NCBI GenBank assembly: GCA_016887485.1
Contig: CP069394.1
Location: 124,001 to 188,000 of the forward strand
Length of the DNA: 64,000 nt
Direction: 5' to 3'
Source: Chloroflexota bacterium
Lineage (GTDB): Bacteria; Chloroflexota; Anaerolineae; Anaerolineales; Anaerolineaceae
The position numbers and the translations under genes are program-made. Position 1 is the stretch's first letter. Each line of letters opens with the position of its first letter. The notes beneath the pieces were generated by a model. The model saw nothing but the letters and a program-made list of their open reading frames with translations. It was not told the DNA's origin and ran no database searches. Below, one piece after another: positions 17,940-25,948 of the stretch.

Positions 17940-18698
17940 TTAATCTTTCAGGCGGATCTCAATGATGGCGCCGTTAGCCACCTTGCGCATTTCGATCTGC
18001 TGGCTCTGGCTCTTCACCATGTGGCTGAGCTGGCGAGAACCGTAGGTGCGGGGGTCAAAGCCGGGGTCAATCCGGCGAAGCGCTGTACCGACTTCTGAGA
18101 GCCGGGTCCAGCCGTCATCGTCCGGGCCAACCATATCTACAGCCTGGCTGATCATATCCATCAGTTCGCGCTCCTGGGCGCTCATGTGGTTGGTTTTGCC
18201 CTTCCCATTGCTGCCATTCCGGCTTCGGCGACGCAGGTTTTCCGTATAGATGAATACGTTGCATGCGCTAACGAAAGCTCGCGGGGTGCTCTTCCGGCCA
18301 ATTCCCACTACTAAGAGGCCGCTTTCCCGGATCCGAGTTGCCAGGCGGGTGTAATCGCTGTCACTGGAAACCAGGCAGAAGCCATCCACCTGGTGCATGT
18401 GGAGGATATCCATTGCGTCGATGATCATGGCGCTGTCGGTGGCGTTCTTGCCGACCGTGTAACGGAATTGCTGAATGGGTTGGAAGGCGTGAATGTTCAG
18501 AGTGTCCTTCCAGGAATTCATGTTGGGGGTGGTCCAATCGCCATATACCCGGCGGATGGTGGCGCTGCCGTATTTACCGGCTTCCACCAGGATCTCTTCG
18601 ATCAAGGTCGCCTGGGCGTTATCACCATCAATTAGAATGGCGATTCGACGCTCAATATCCTCGAGTGTGTCTTGTGAAATTTGGTTGTGTCTTGCCAT
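17940..18698 (-). CDS. NYN (PIN-like) nuclease-type protein with LOTUS/OST-HTH domain
   Basis: 252 residues. NYN/LabA domain at about 17-160 with acidic residues in AILIDGDNAQ (D24, D26), NATDSAMIIDAMD and SSDSDYTRL, the metal centre expected of PIN-like RNases. A basic linker (RRRSRNGSNGKGK) leads to an OST-HTH/LOTUS domain (about 178-252), which in other proteins binds RNA (G-quadruplex). Probably acts on RNA; substrate unknown. The minus-10 box sits 6 nt before the ATG, so the mRNA is probably leaderless. Confidence 0.88.
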   Translation of the reverse strand: MARHNQISQDTLEDIERRIAILIDGDNAQATLIEEILVEAGKYGSATIRRVYGDWTTPNMNSWKDTLNIHAFQPIQQFRYTVGKNATDSAMIIDAMDILHMHQVDGFCLVSSDSDYTRLATRIRESGLLVVGIGRKSTPRAFVSACNVFIYTENLRRRSRNGSNGKGKTNHMSAQERELMDMISQAVDMVGPDDDGWTRLSEVGTALRRIDPGFDPRTYGSRQLSHMVKSQSQQIEMRKVANGAIIEIRLKD

Positions 18699-18704
18699 AG
18701 ATAA

Positions 18705-18733
18705 ATTATACCTGTCCTTATAGAGCCGACCAA
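18705..18733 (-). promoter_or_regulatory. Promoter of the NYN gene (leaderless)
   Basis: On the minus strand TTGGTC, 17-nt spacer, TATAAT (18710-18705), then 6 nt TTATCT and the start ATG at 18698. The transcription start should fall on or next to the ATG. Confidence 0.75.
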
Positions 18734-18832
18734 CAGTCAGACTCCGTGTTTTTTTATTGGTTATATTGTCTGCTGTGTTGTTTCGATTAATCTTATCATA
18801 CCTTATTGGATGTAAATTGAATTAACTAAAAT

Positions 18833-18857
18833 GCCAGGTGCGAACAAGGCACCTGGC
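18833..18857 (-). terminator. Terminator of msrB-msrA
   Basis: GCCAGGTGC/GCACCTGGC stem with a 7-nt loop, followed on the minus strand by ATTTTAG. Lies 28 nt past the msrA stop. Confidence 0.75.
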
Positions 18858-18884
18858 TGATAAACCCTTTCCGAAAAATTAGGG

Positions 18885-19349
18885 TTAGTGGGTTCGGTTT
18901 TTCGCGTAGTATTTCTGGTGATATTCTTCGGCTTCGTAGAAATCACCGGAAGGGACAATTTCGGTCACGATTGGGAAGGGGAATTTGCCGGAATGGTTCA
19001 ATTCTTCCAAAACGCGTTCCGCAATTTGGCGCTGCTCGTCGTTATGATAGAAAATGGCGGAGCGATATTGGCTGCCGATATCCGGCCCCTGACGATCCAA
19101 GGTGGTGGGGTTGTGGATCTCGAAGAAACGCCTGACCAGGGTCTCATAGTTGATTTTGTCCGGGTCATAACTCACCCGAACGGCTTCAGCATGCCCGGTT
19201 TGGTTGGTGCAAACCATCCGGTAGGTGGGGTTTTTAACCTCGCCGCCGGTATAGCCGACCATTGTTTCCAGGACGCCTGGGATCTTGCCAAGTTTATCTT
19301 CAACACCCCAGAAGCAGCCTGCTGCAAAAGTGGCACTTTTGATGGACAT
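18885..19349 (-). CDS. msrA: Peptide methionine-S-sulfoxide reductase MsrA
   Basis: 154 residues. The catalytic motif GCFWG is near residue 11, and GVLETMVGYTGG and GHAEAVRVSYDP are typical. It reduces the S form of methionine sulfoxide in proteins. The C-terminus is short and lacks the usual resolving cysteines of the E. coli enzyme. Its ATG overlaps the msrB stop as TAATG, so the two are translated together. Confidence 0.97.
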   Translation of the reverse strand: MSIKSATFAAGCFWGVEDKLGKIPGVLETMVGYTGGEVKNPTYRMVCTNQTGHAEAVRVSYDPDKINYETLVRRFFEIHNPTTLDRQGPDIGSQYRSAIFYHNDEQRQIAERVLEELNHSGKFPFPIVTEIVPSGDFYEAEEYHQKYYAKNRTH

Positions 19350-19762
19350 TATTCAGCCTCCTTACTTATTAAGGGTTCAAAGCGTAGAGAAACCGAATTC
19401 ACGCAATACCGTAAGCCCGTTGGCTTGGGGCCGTCGTTAAAAACATGGCCCAGATGGGCGTCACAGCGGGCACAGGCGATTTCCGTCCGCCGCATGCCGT
19501 AGCTGTTATCGGGATGATACAGGATATGATCTTCAGCGACGGGTTGGAAGAAACTTGGCCAGCCGGTACCGGAGATGAACTTGTGGGTGGCGGAAAAGAG
19601 CGGCAGCCCGCAGCAAACGCAGTAATAGGTGCCGTCCTGCTTGTGGTCATAAAATGCCCCACAGAAGGGCGGTTCGGTGCCTTTACGCCGGGTGACCTGA
19701 TATTGTTCCTCGGTCAGCTGCGCTCGCCATTCTTCATCGGTTTTGGTGATTCTCTCTATCAT
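19349..19762 (-). CDS. msrB: Peptide methionine-R-sulfoxide reductase MsrB
   Basis: 137 residues. Two zinc pairs (CVCC and CARC), [20 protein letters not shown] and the catalytic RYCVNS are all present. It reduces the R form of protein methionine sulfoxide, the partner activity to MsrA encoded next. A T/A-rich promoter region lies upstream. Together the pair repairs oxidised methionine, useful in an anaerobe exposed to oxygen. Confidence 0.97.
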   Translation of the reverse strand: MIERITKTDEEWRAQLTEEQYQVTRRKGTEPPFCGAFYDHKQDGTYYCVCCGLPLFSATHKFISGTGWPSFFQPVAEDHILYHPDNSYGMRRTEIACARCDAHLGHVFNDGPKPTGLRYCVNSVSLRFEPLISKEAE

Positions 19763-19864
19763 CTAAGCCTGCTCTTTCGCAATATTTATATATATTTTAC
19801 CATTAATATGACAATAATGGTAAAATAAATCTGTAAATATACTGCTTCGATAAGCCATTTAAAA

Positions 19865-19884
19865 AGGCTGCCGAAAGGCAGCCT
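19865..19884 (-). terminator. Terminator of the SGNH hydrolase gene
   Basis: AGGCTGCC, loop, GGCAGCCT, then TTTTT on the minus strand, directly after the stop at 19912. Confidence 0.9.
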
Positions 19885-19911
19885 CTGTTTTATATTGGAG
19901 AAAATGGTAAT

Positions 19912-20550
19912 TTATAAGCGGAAACCGCATGCCCGGAGGATGGTGAGGGCGATCAGCATGTGGCCGACATCCGTGGGGTGCACCCGGTCTGCGGTCCAGA
20001 AATCAGCGGGCTGGGAAAGCATGGCCCAGTCGAAGGCAGGCTGCAGGTGGATGACGGAGAGGTCAAATTCTTCGCCAAGGCGATCAATGGCGGCCTGGTA
20101 ATCACTCAGCATTGCCCGGAAGGGGTCTTCGTGATTGGTTTCTGCCAGGAAGGGGGACACCAGTCGGACCTGAGATTGCGTGTTGGCCACGGTTTCCCTC
20201 AGACATTCGCGGTAGACCTTCTCGAATTCCGGCAGGGGAACAGCTTCTCTGCGGTCGAACTCAAAAAAGCGCCAGACATCATTGACCCCGATCAGGATAA
20301 AGAGCCAATCAGGATTGACAGCGATCACGTCTTCTGCCCAGCGATCCTTCAGGCTGGTGACACGGTCGCCATTCACGCCTTTATTGAGGACGGATAATTT
20401 AAGTTCCGGATAACCTGCTTGTAATAATTGCTGGATCTTGCAGACATAGCCATTCCCGAGGGGGGCAAAAGGTAAATCCCTGCGTCCGGAATCGGTCACA
20501 CTGTCGCCGATGAATTCGATGGTCTGTTTGGCTTTGAATATCAGGGTCAT
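19912..20550 (-). CDS. SGNH/GDSL-type hydrolase
   Basis: 212 residues from ATG 20550, chosen because CAGGAG lies 8 nt upstream and the protein then begins just before the catalytic block (IEFIGDSVTDSG). Further SGNH blocks are IGVNDVW (block III Asn) and DRVHPTDVGH (Asp-His of the triad). No signal peptide, so an intracellular esterase or acyl/acetyl hydrolase acting on lipids or acetylated sugars. Single-gene transcript. Confidence 0.9.
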   Translation of the reverse strand: MTLIFKAKQTIEFIGDSVTDSGRRDLPFAPLGNGYVCKIQQLLQAGYPELKLSVLNKGVNGDRVTSLKDRWAEDVIAVNPDWLFILIGVNDVWRFFEFDRREAVPLPEFEKVYRECLRETVANTQSQVRLVSPFLAETNHEDPFRAMLSDYQAAIDRLGEEFDLSVIHLQPAFDWAMLSQPADFWTADRVHPTDVGHMLIALTILRACGFRL

Positions 20551-20690
20551 TCTCAATTCTCCTGTCTCGGATGGGCGAATACGGGAATGCAATTACCTTT
20601 TTTTGACTATATTTTTTATTATAATCATGCTTGGTGCAACTGAACCTGGCCCAACGACCGGTTAATGGGCTGTACCGGAGAAGTGGAAAT

Positions 20691-20722
20691 CAAAATATTT
20701 GGTTAAATAACCAAAATATTTG
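20691..20722. promoter_or_regulatory. Palindromic operator at the DUF2089 promoter
   Basis: Near-perfect inverted repeat: CAAAATATTTGGTT, 4-nt centre, AACCAAAATATTTG. Its right end overlaps the minus-35 box. Position and symmetry suggest a dimeric repressor, possibly the DUF2089 protein itself. Confidence 0.65.
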
Positions 20723-20748
20723 ACAACTTCCCAAAAATATGCTATTCT
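20720..20748 (+). promoter_or_regulatory. Sigma70-type promoter of the DUF2089 operon
   Basis: TTGACA (20720-20725), 17-nt spacer, TATTCT (20743-20748). Transcript start near 20755, followed by AAGGAG and ATG 20769. Confidence 0.85.
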
Positions 20749-20768
20749 CTGACCATAAGGAGTCACTC

Positions 20769-21155
20769 ATGAGCGCTTTACCCCATAAATGTCCCAGTTG
20801 TTCAGCCCCACTTCAGGTCTCTCAACTTAGTTGTACTGAATGTGATACGGTTGTGATGGGGAGATATGATCTGAGCCCCCTTTTCAGGTTATCGGCCGAG
20901 AGCCTGAAATTTCTTGAAACCTTCATTCTCAACCGCGGGAACGTCAAGGAAATGGAACGGAATACCGGTCAATCCTATTGGGCGATCCGGCGGCGATTGG
21001 ATGAAGTGATTGAGGAGATGGATCTTGAATCGGAGCCAGTAGAGCGGAATCTGCGCGATGAGCGCAAGGATATCCTGGCAAAGCTGAGCGCTGAAGAAAT
21101 TGATGTCCATCAGGCGGCAGAACTATTGCGTCAACTGGGGAAGGAAAATCAATAA
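20769..21155 (+). CDS. DUF2089 domain regulator (zinc ribbon, HTH, SHOCT-like)
   Basis: 128 residues from ATG 20769 (AAGGAG upstream; an earlier in-frame ATG at 20739 lies inside the promoter). A zinc ribbon CPSC-CTEC (about 8-30) is followed by a helix-turn-helix (about 45-85: FLETFILNRGNVKEMERNTG then YWAIRRRLDEVIEEM) and a short C-terminal helical pair (ILAKLSAEEIDVHQAAELLRQL) of the SHOCT/YvlB type. Likely DNA-binding and probably autoregulating through the palindrome. 14 nt ahead of the repeat protein. Confidence 0.88.
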   Translation: MSALPHKCPSCSAPLQVSQLSCTECDTVVMGRYDLSPLFRLSAESLKFLETFILNRGNVKEMERNTGQSYWAIRRRLDEVIEEMDLESEPVERNLRDERKDILAKLSAEEIDVHQAAELLRQLGKENQ

Positions 21156-21169
21156 CAAAGGAGTACGCA

Positions 21170-22390
21170 ATGGAAAACGAAATGGATGTGATGGCTATAT
21201 TGGATATGGTCTCATCCGGAAAGATTTCACCGGATGAGGGTGTTGAGCTTTTGGAAGCTCTGAAAGCAAGCCATCCCAAGCAAAGTACGCCCTATGAGGC
21301 CAGGGATACCCGCAGAATTGCAGATTTACGGGCCTCGTTGGAAGACGTCGGATTGAATGATGTGGATTTTGACGAGTTGAATCAGCTCCGCAGTTTTGGG
21401 CTGACTCCGGAAGGAGTACGCGAATTTTATGAGTTAGGCGTGGCACCGAAAGATTTGGATGATTGGGAATCGGTTACCATTCACAAGGTGACCCCAGGCT
21501 ATATCCGTGAAATGATTGATGCAGGCTTGAAGGACCTGAACATTGACGAATTGGTCAACGCCAGGATTCACAAGGTAACTCCAGCGGTGGTCAGGGAGTT
21601 CACTGAATTGGGATATGTAGATCTGCCAATGGATAATCTGGTGGAATTTGCCATTCACCGGGTGCGTCCTGAGATGATCAAAGAATTTAAGGAAGCCGGC
21701 CTGGAGGACTTGACCACGGATGAATTGGTTGAGTGCCGGATTCACAAGATCACCCCTGAGTTTATCTGTGAATTTCGAGATTTGGGTTTGACGGATCTGC
21801 GGATGGACCAGCTCGTGGAGCTTCGGATCCATAATGTATCTGCCAAACTGCTCAAGGCTTTTCGTGACGTGTTGGGGGAGGATGTCAGCCTGGATGATGT
21901 GGTTGAGTTTCGGATTCACAGGGTTTCCCCAGAAGTAGTACGTGAATATTATGATCTGGGCGTTGAAGACTTTGACCGCGATAATCTGGTAGAATGCGCC
22001 ATCCACCGGGTAAGGCCGGAATATATCCGCAAAATGCGTTCCACCGGCCTGGATTTCTCCATAGAAGATTTGGTGGAATGCCGGATCCACCGGGTGAGCG
22101 CTGAGTTTGTGCAATCCTTCCTGATTGATGAATTGGAAGGGCTCACGCTGCGGGATATCATCACTGCCAGGATCCACAAGATGCCGCCAGAGTTCCCGGT
22201 GGCTTACCGGCAGGCAGGTTTGTCGAATTGGCGTCCTGGGGACATCGGTGGATTTTATCAGTATCGTGTACCCGCCGAATATGTGAAGGGAATGCAAGCT
22301 GCCGGCATCGTGGAGGAAAGGGAAATTATCAAGGCTTTCAGGGCTGGCGTGAAGGTGGAAGAGGTCCAGACCGTTTTGAAAAACGGCTAG
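21170..22390 (+). CDS. Helical-repeat protein of about ten 28-residue units
   Basis: 406 residues. The N-terminus (MDVMAILDMVSSGKISPDEG, then VELLEAL) is the same SHOCT-like helical hook as at the end of the DUF2089 protein. From about residue 66 to 385 there are 10-11 units of 27-29 residues, consensus LVExRIHxVxPExxxEFxxx then GLxDLxxDE. Similar VTPEYIREM-type repeats occur in Bacteroidota and Chloroflexota proteins, often beside M56/BlaR or anti-sigma modules; function unknown. No signal or membrane helix. Probably a scaffold that pairs with DUF2089. Confidence 0.8.
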   Translation: MENEMDVMAILDMVSSGKISPDEGVELLEALKASHPKQSTPYEARDTRRIADLRASLEDVGLNDVDFDELNQLRSFGLTPEGVREFYELGVAPKDLDDWESVTIHKVTPGYIREMIDAGLKDLNIDELVNARIHKVTPAVVREFTELGYVDLPMDNLVEFAIHRVRPEMIKEFKEAGLEDLTTDELVECRIHKITPEFICEFRDLGLTDLRMDQLVELRIHNVSAKLLKAFRDVLGEDVSLDDVVEFRIHRVSPEVVREYYDLGVEDFDRDNLVECAIHRVRPEYIRKMRSTGLDFSIEDLVECRIHRVSAEFVQSFLIDELEGLTLRDIITARIHKMPPEFPVAYRQAGLSNWRPGDIGGFYQYRVPAEYVKGMQAAGIVEEREIIKAFRAGVKVEEVQTVLKNG

Positions 22391-22427
22391 GATGGAGCCT
22401 AAACTGCATTGCATTCTAAGACTCATC

Positions 22428-22454
22428 AAGGCGTCCATTTGGACGCCTTTTTTT
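22428..22454 (+). terminator. Rho-independent terminator
   Basis: AAGGCGTCC, loop ATTT, GGACGCCTT, then a run of T. Ends the DUF2089/repeat-protein operon. Confidence 0.92.
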
Positions 22455-22473
22455 CTGCAGGAGGAAAGTCATG

Positions 22474-22502
22474 TTGACATGGGCTGTGATCGGGATTATT
22501 AT
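22474..22502 (+). promoter_or_regulatory. Promoter of the arsR-permease operon
   Basis: TTGACA (22474-22479), 17-nt spacer, TATTAT (22497-22502). The first of the twin ATGCAGA sites begins at the next base. Confidence 0.8.
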
Positions 22503-22521
22503 ATGCAGAGAAATATATATA
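22503..22521 (+). promoter_or_regulatory. Putative ArsR binding site, copy 1
   Basis: ATGCAGAGAAATATATATA, placed over the expected transcription start of the operon, a usual spot for an ArsR operator. 17 of 19 bases match the copy at 22876. Confidence 0.5.
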
Positions 22522-22537
22522 TTATTCTTTGAATATT

Positions 22538-22858
22538 ATGACCTACACATCAACTTCTGACATTTTCCAATTGCTATCCCATCCTGTCCGGCTGCAGATT
22601 TTGGATGAGCTCCGCAGACGCGAATCCTGCGTTTGCCACCTGCAGGCCCTGACCGGCCGCCCTCAGGCCTATATCTCTCAACAGCTGCGTATCCTGCGGG
22701 AAGCGGACCTGGTGGTGGATGAGAAAGATGGCCAAAATGTCTATTATTACCTCCATGATGACCTGGTGAGAGATGTGCTGGACCAAACTTTGGGAAAAGC
22801 CGAAGGACCGCATCATTTACCGAATTGCAATTGCCCTTTTTGTTCCGGGGAGAAATAA
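22538..22858 (+). CDS. ArsR/SmtB family metalloregulator
   Basis: 106 residues from ATG 22538 (a TTG nine bases upstream is also possible). Winged HTH (about 12-80: FQLLSHPVRLQILDEL, QAYISQQLRILREADLV, DGQNVYYYL). Metal-binding candidates are CVCHL in the alpha-3 helix, as in ArsR (As/Sb), and a C-terminal NCNCPFCSG group, giving several thiols. It likely represses the operon and releases on binding a soft metal or metalloid. First gene of the operon with permease and thioredoxin-like protein. Confidence 0.92.
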   Translation: MTYTSTSDIFQLLSHPVRLQILDELRRRESCVCHLQALTGRPQAYISQQLRILREADLVVDEKDGQNVYYYLHDDLVRDVLDQTLGKAEGPHHLPNCNCPFCSGEK

Positions 22859-22875
22859 AAAATTTAGCGGATTAC

Positions 22876-22894
22876 ATGCAGAAAAACATATATA
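22876..22894 (+). promoter_or_regulatory. Putative ArsR binding site, copy 2
   Basis: ATGCAGAAAAACATATATA, just ahead of the AAGGAG of the permease. Matches copy 1 in 17 of 19 bases. May be a second operator or a secondary promoter control site. Confidence 0.45.
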
Positions 22895-22904
22895 AGGAGT
22901 TCGC

Positions 22905-24263
22905 TTGAACATTTTTAGTTATCTTAGTGGTTTACTGCAAGCAGGGTTGGGCGGCCTGGCCGCTTACCTTGCAGCGCATGTGTTATTATGCTTGCTGCCG
23001 GCCTTTTTCATCGCCGGTGCGCTGGCGGCCCTTCTGCCAAAGGAAGCGATCACACGTTTCCTCGGACGGGATGCTTCGCCCTGGATTTCCTATCCGGCTT
23101 CGGCCTTGGGCGGCTTCTTGTTGGCGGTCTGTTCCTGCACGATCATGCCGCTTTTTGCCAGCATCTATAAGAAGGGCGCAGGGATCGGCCCAGCTGTGAC
23201 CTTCCTATTCGTGGGTCCGGCGGTGAATATCCTGGCGATTTCCTTCACCGGCGTTCAGATCGGGATGGACATTGCCCTGGCTCGGATCATTCTTTCCATC
23301 ATTTTTGGTATTCTGATAGGTTTGGTAATGGCCTGGGTCTTCCGCAAGGATGATGCTGACCATGCTAAAGAGGCGGCGGAAAGCCAGGTTTTCAATGCTA
23401 AGGCAACCATTCCAGGGCGGGTGGTAGTTTTCTTCCTGCTGCTTCTCGGTGTGTTGATTGCCGGGACACTGCAGGTCGGTTTGCTGCGCGATGTGATCTT
23501 CTCGATCAATTTGCCAGGCACCTGGGCAATGACCCTTCAAGAGAGCCTGAACGGATTGATCCCACCCAATCCCGCGTTGGGGATTGAGGGTGTTTCTGTT
23601 CACGGTCTGCTGTTGATCGGACTGCTGGTGTTGATCGGATTGGCTTCCATTAAAGGCTTTAAGAACGTGGAAGAGGGGCTTTCTGGTTGGACTTTCCTAA
23701 CCCTGGGTTTGATCACGTTGACCCTCGTTGTGGCTTCGTTGGGTGTCTCCGTGACTGAGGCTGGCCTGGCCCTGGGCGTCAATGGCCGTTTGATTTCGGA
23801 AATTGCGCTTTTCGGTGCGATCTGGTGGATGGGTGCGAAAGTGTTCTCGGCCACAGAGCGGCAGGAATGGCTGTGGGAAACATGGCGCTTCGTCAAGCAG
23901 ATCATCCCGTTGTTGATCATAGGCGTCTTTGCTGCTTCCATGGCCCGGGCGTTGATCCCCGCTTCATGGATCCAGACGCTTGCCGGACGGAATACCATTT
24001 GGGCGAACCTGGTTGCGGTACTCTTCGGCGTGTTCATGTACTTCCCGACCCTGGTTGAGGTGCCGGTGGCGCAGACTTTCCTTTCGTTGGGTATGCACCG
24101 TGGACCGCTATTGGCCTATCTTCTGGCTGATCCGGAATTGAGCCTGCAATCGATCCTGATCACCAATTCCGTAATTGGCAAGAAAAAAACTGCGGTGTAT
24201 GTATCCATGGTAACCGTATTCAGCACACTATCCGGCCTCATCTTTGGCTGGTTTATCAAATAA
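22905..24263 (+). CDS. Permease of the DUF318/ArsP type
   Basis: 452 residues with about ten membrane helices in two halves. Key motifs are VCSCTIMPLFASIYKKGAG in half one and a matching segment in half two (LVEVPVAQTFLSLGMHRG). The CSC motif in a membrane helix is typical of DUF318 permeases (ArsP for trivalent organoarsenicals; relatives for Cu/Zn). Start is TTG 22905, fixed by AAGGAG. Lies between arsR and a thioredoxin-like gene, so probably metal or metalloid efflux. Confidence 0.88.
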   Translation: MNIFSYLSGLLQAGLGGLAAYLAAHVLLCLLPAFFIAGALAALLPKEAITRFLGRDASPWISYPASALGGFLLAVCSCTIMPLFASIYKKGAGIGPAVTFLFVGPAVNILAISFTGVQIGMDIALARIILSIIFGILIGLVMAWVFRKDDADHAKEAAESQVFNAKATIPGRVVVFFLLLLGVLIAGTLQVGLLRDVIFSINLPGTWAMTLQESLNGLIPPNPALGIEGVSVHGLLLIGLLVLIGLASIKGFKNVEEGLSGWTFLTLGLITLTLVVASLGVSVTEAGLALGVNGRLISEIALFGAIWWMGAKVFSATERQEWLWETWRFVKQIIPLLIIGVFAASMARALIPASWIQTLAGRNTIWANLVAVLFGVFMYFPTLVEVPVAQTFLSLGMHRGPLLAYLLADPELSLQSILITNSVIGKKKTAVYVSMVTVFSTLSGLIFGWFIK

Positions 24264-24276
24264 AAGGAGAATGGAA

Positions 24277-24516
24277 ATGATTATCAAAGTTTTAGGCGGC
24301 GGCTGTCCGAAATGCAAGCGAGTGGAAGCAGAGACTCGAGCTGTGGCTGAAGAAATGGGTCTTGAGCCGGAATTAATCAAGGTGAAGGATATGGCGGAGA
24401 TCATGGCATATGATGTGATGTCCACCCCGGCGTTGGTTATTGATGAAAAAGTAATGTGCTTTGGCCGGATCCCCGAAAAATCAGAAATTCGGGAATGGCT
24501 GGACGCGGCTAAATAA
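24277..24516 (+). CDS. Thioredoxin-like small disulfide protein
   Basis: 79 residues; start ATG 24277 (AAGGAG 8 nt upstream; ATG 24271 would be too close). The N-terminus IIKVLGGGCPKCKRVEAET holds the redox motif CPKC, and MSTPALVIDEKV gives the cis-proline. This is the redox-active disulfide protein 2 (TM0996/MTH895) family, commonly found after DUF318 permeases. It may hand over or reduce the metal(loid) cargo. Confidence 0.9.
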   Translation: MIIKVLGGGCPKCKRVEAETRAVAEEMGLEPELIKVKDMAEIMAYDVMSTPALVIDEKVMCFGRIPEKSEIREWLDAAK

Positions 24517-24536
24517 TAAAATTATCTCCATCCTAA

Positions 24537-24568
24537 AAAGGCTGCTGGGTTTCAGTCCAGCAGCCTTT
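24537..24568. terminator. Bidirectional terminator
   Basis: AAAGGCTGCTGG, 8-nt loop, CCAGCAGCCTTT. Serves the arsR operon (plus) and, having AAA/TTT flanks on both sides, the converging MFS operon (minus). Confidence 0.9.
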
Positions 24569-24569
24569 A

Positions 24570-25937
24570 TTAATTTAAATTTTCTTCAAGAGGGTTGTCC
24601 AATTGTTCCTCGGGTTCGTCGAGGACAACGGGGGAGGGCAAAGTGACTTCCTTGACGAGGATCAGGAAGAGCAGCCCTGCCAGCCAGCGGCCAATAGCGG
24701 AGAGAACCGCCACGCCTTTGAAGGCGATGGTGGAGAAGAGCAGAGATCCCAGTGCCGCACCGCCAGCCAATGAAAGGGTCACCACGATTTGGTAGAGTGC
24801 GGAGAAACGAGCTCGCTTTTCCGGGGGCGTTTGGGTCAACAGGATATTGAAGCTCACAAGGTTAAAAGCGCCCCAAAGCGCACCGCTGAAGATTTCAATC
24901 AGGATCAATTGCCATGCTGTCTTGGCCCACAGGCCCCAAACAAGGGGGATAAAGGGGATCAGGAAAAGGGTGATGATTGCCAGCGTACGATTGCCCCATT
25001 TATCCGAAAGAGCGCCAATCTTGCGCTGCACCAACAGATTGGCGACGGTGTTGGTCACTGTGATCACACCGATGGTGGCAGCGGACATTTTCAGGGTATC
25101 CACCATATAGACATTGAAGAAAGGTCCGGCGATATTGAGAGAGAAATTCCAGAAGGCCGTAAAAGCACAGAAGAGTAAGAAGGCTTTTTGGCCTTTGACG
25201 GACTGGAAAATCTGCGATAGAGAGCTGTGTTCGGTCCGCAGGGTTCCATTTTCCTGGTTGTGATCTCTTAGCCGACTGAAGAAATACATGGAGGCCATCC
25301 CGAGGACAACCGCCGCGAGAAAAGCCAGTTCATATCCCAGCGGGGACCCAATGGCCGTGATGAGATTGCCGACGACCAGGGCAGCAACGATGCCTGAGAC
25401 CCCCATAATGAAATTGCGGGTGCCAAAGTAGCGTCCCCGGCCTTCCAGGGGGATGATGTCCCCAGTGAGGGCGACCCAGCCGGGATAGGCAAAGTTATTG
25501 AGAGTCTCACGGAGCAAGGCCATACCCAGGATAACCCAGATCAGCCCGGCGGTTGGCACAAAGATCATGGGCAGCAAGGCGATCAGCAGGAGCATTAACC
25601 GGCTGCCACCGGATGCCCAGAGGGTGGTTTTCTTGCGTTCGCCGGTCCGCTCCACCAGCATGGCGGCGGGGAGCAATAACAGTGCTGCGGCCAGGTTGCT
25701 CAGGGAACTGAGCAGGCCGATTTGTTGGCTGGAAGCACCCAAATCTAATAGATAGATTGTAAGATAGGTTAGGATGATCTTGTCACTTGCCGCGGAGAAG
25801 AGACCATCGAAGAAGAAGAGGGTCAGGTTCCGGCGCTGACCTTCTGGCAGCATGGCAGCCCAGGCTCCACCCCAGGTAAATCGGATAAAATGACGCTTGA
25901 ACCGCGCCCATCGTACATAAAAATTTTGAAAATTCAT
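24570..25937 (-). CDS. Major facilitator superfamily transporter
   Basis: 455 residues, 12 predicted helices in two bundles split by a loop near residue 215. The loop after helix 2 has ERTGERKKTTLW and the second half LVQRKIGALSDKWGNR, both typical MFS A-motif variants. Substrate not deducible. ATG 25937 is preferred; a TTG at 25952 would overlap the stop of the P-II-like gene. It lies in one operon with two P-II-like genes, which suggests control by a small nucleotide. Confidence 0.88.
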   Translation of the reverse strand: MNFQNFYVRWARFKRHFIRFTWGGAWAAMLPEGQRRNLTLFFFDGLFSAASDKIILTYLTIYLLDLGASSQQIGLLSSLSNLAAALLLLPAAMLVERTGERKKTTLWASGGSRLMLLLIALLPMIFVPTAGLIWVILGMALLRETLNNFAYPGWVALTGDIIPLEGRGRYFGTRNFIMGVSGIVAALVVGNLITAIGSPLGYELAFLAAVVLGMASMYFFSRLRDHNQENGTLRTEHSSLSQIFQSVKGQKAFLLFCAFTAFWNFSLNIAGPFFNVYMVDTLKMSAATIGVITVTNTVANLLVQRKIGALSDKWGNRTLAIITLFLIPFIPLVWGLWAKTAWQLILIEIFSGALWGAFNLVSFNILLTQTPPEKRARFSALYQIVVTLSLAGGAALGSLLFSTIAFKGVAVLSAIGRWLAGLLFLILVKEVTLPSPVVLDEPEEQLDNPLEENLN

Positions 25938-25948
25938 TTCACCCGAGA

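Noticed and set aside
21434-22438. 334-codon frame on the minus strand
   Set aside because: Mirror of the repeat protein; its own repeats only reflect the plus-strand repeats.
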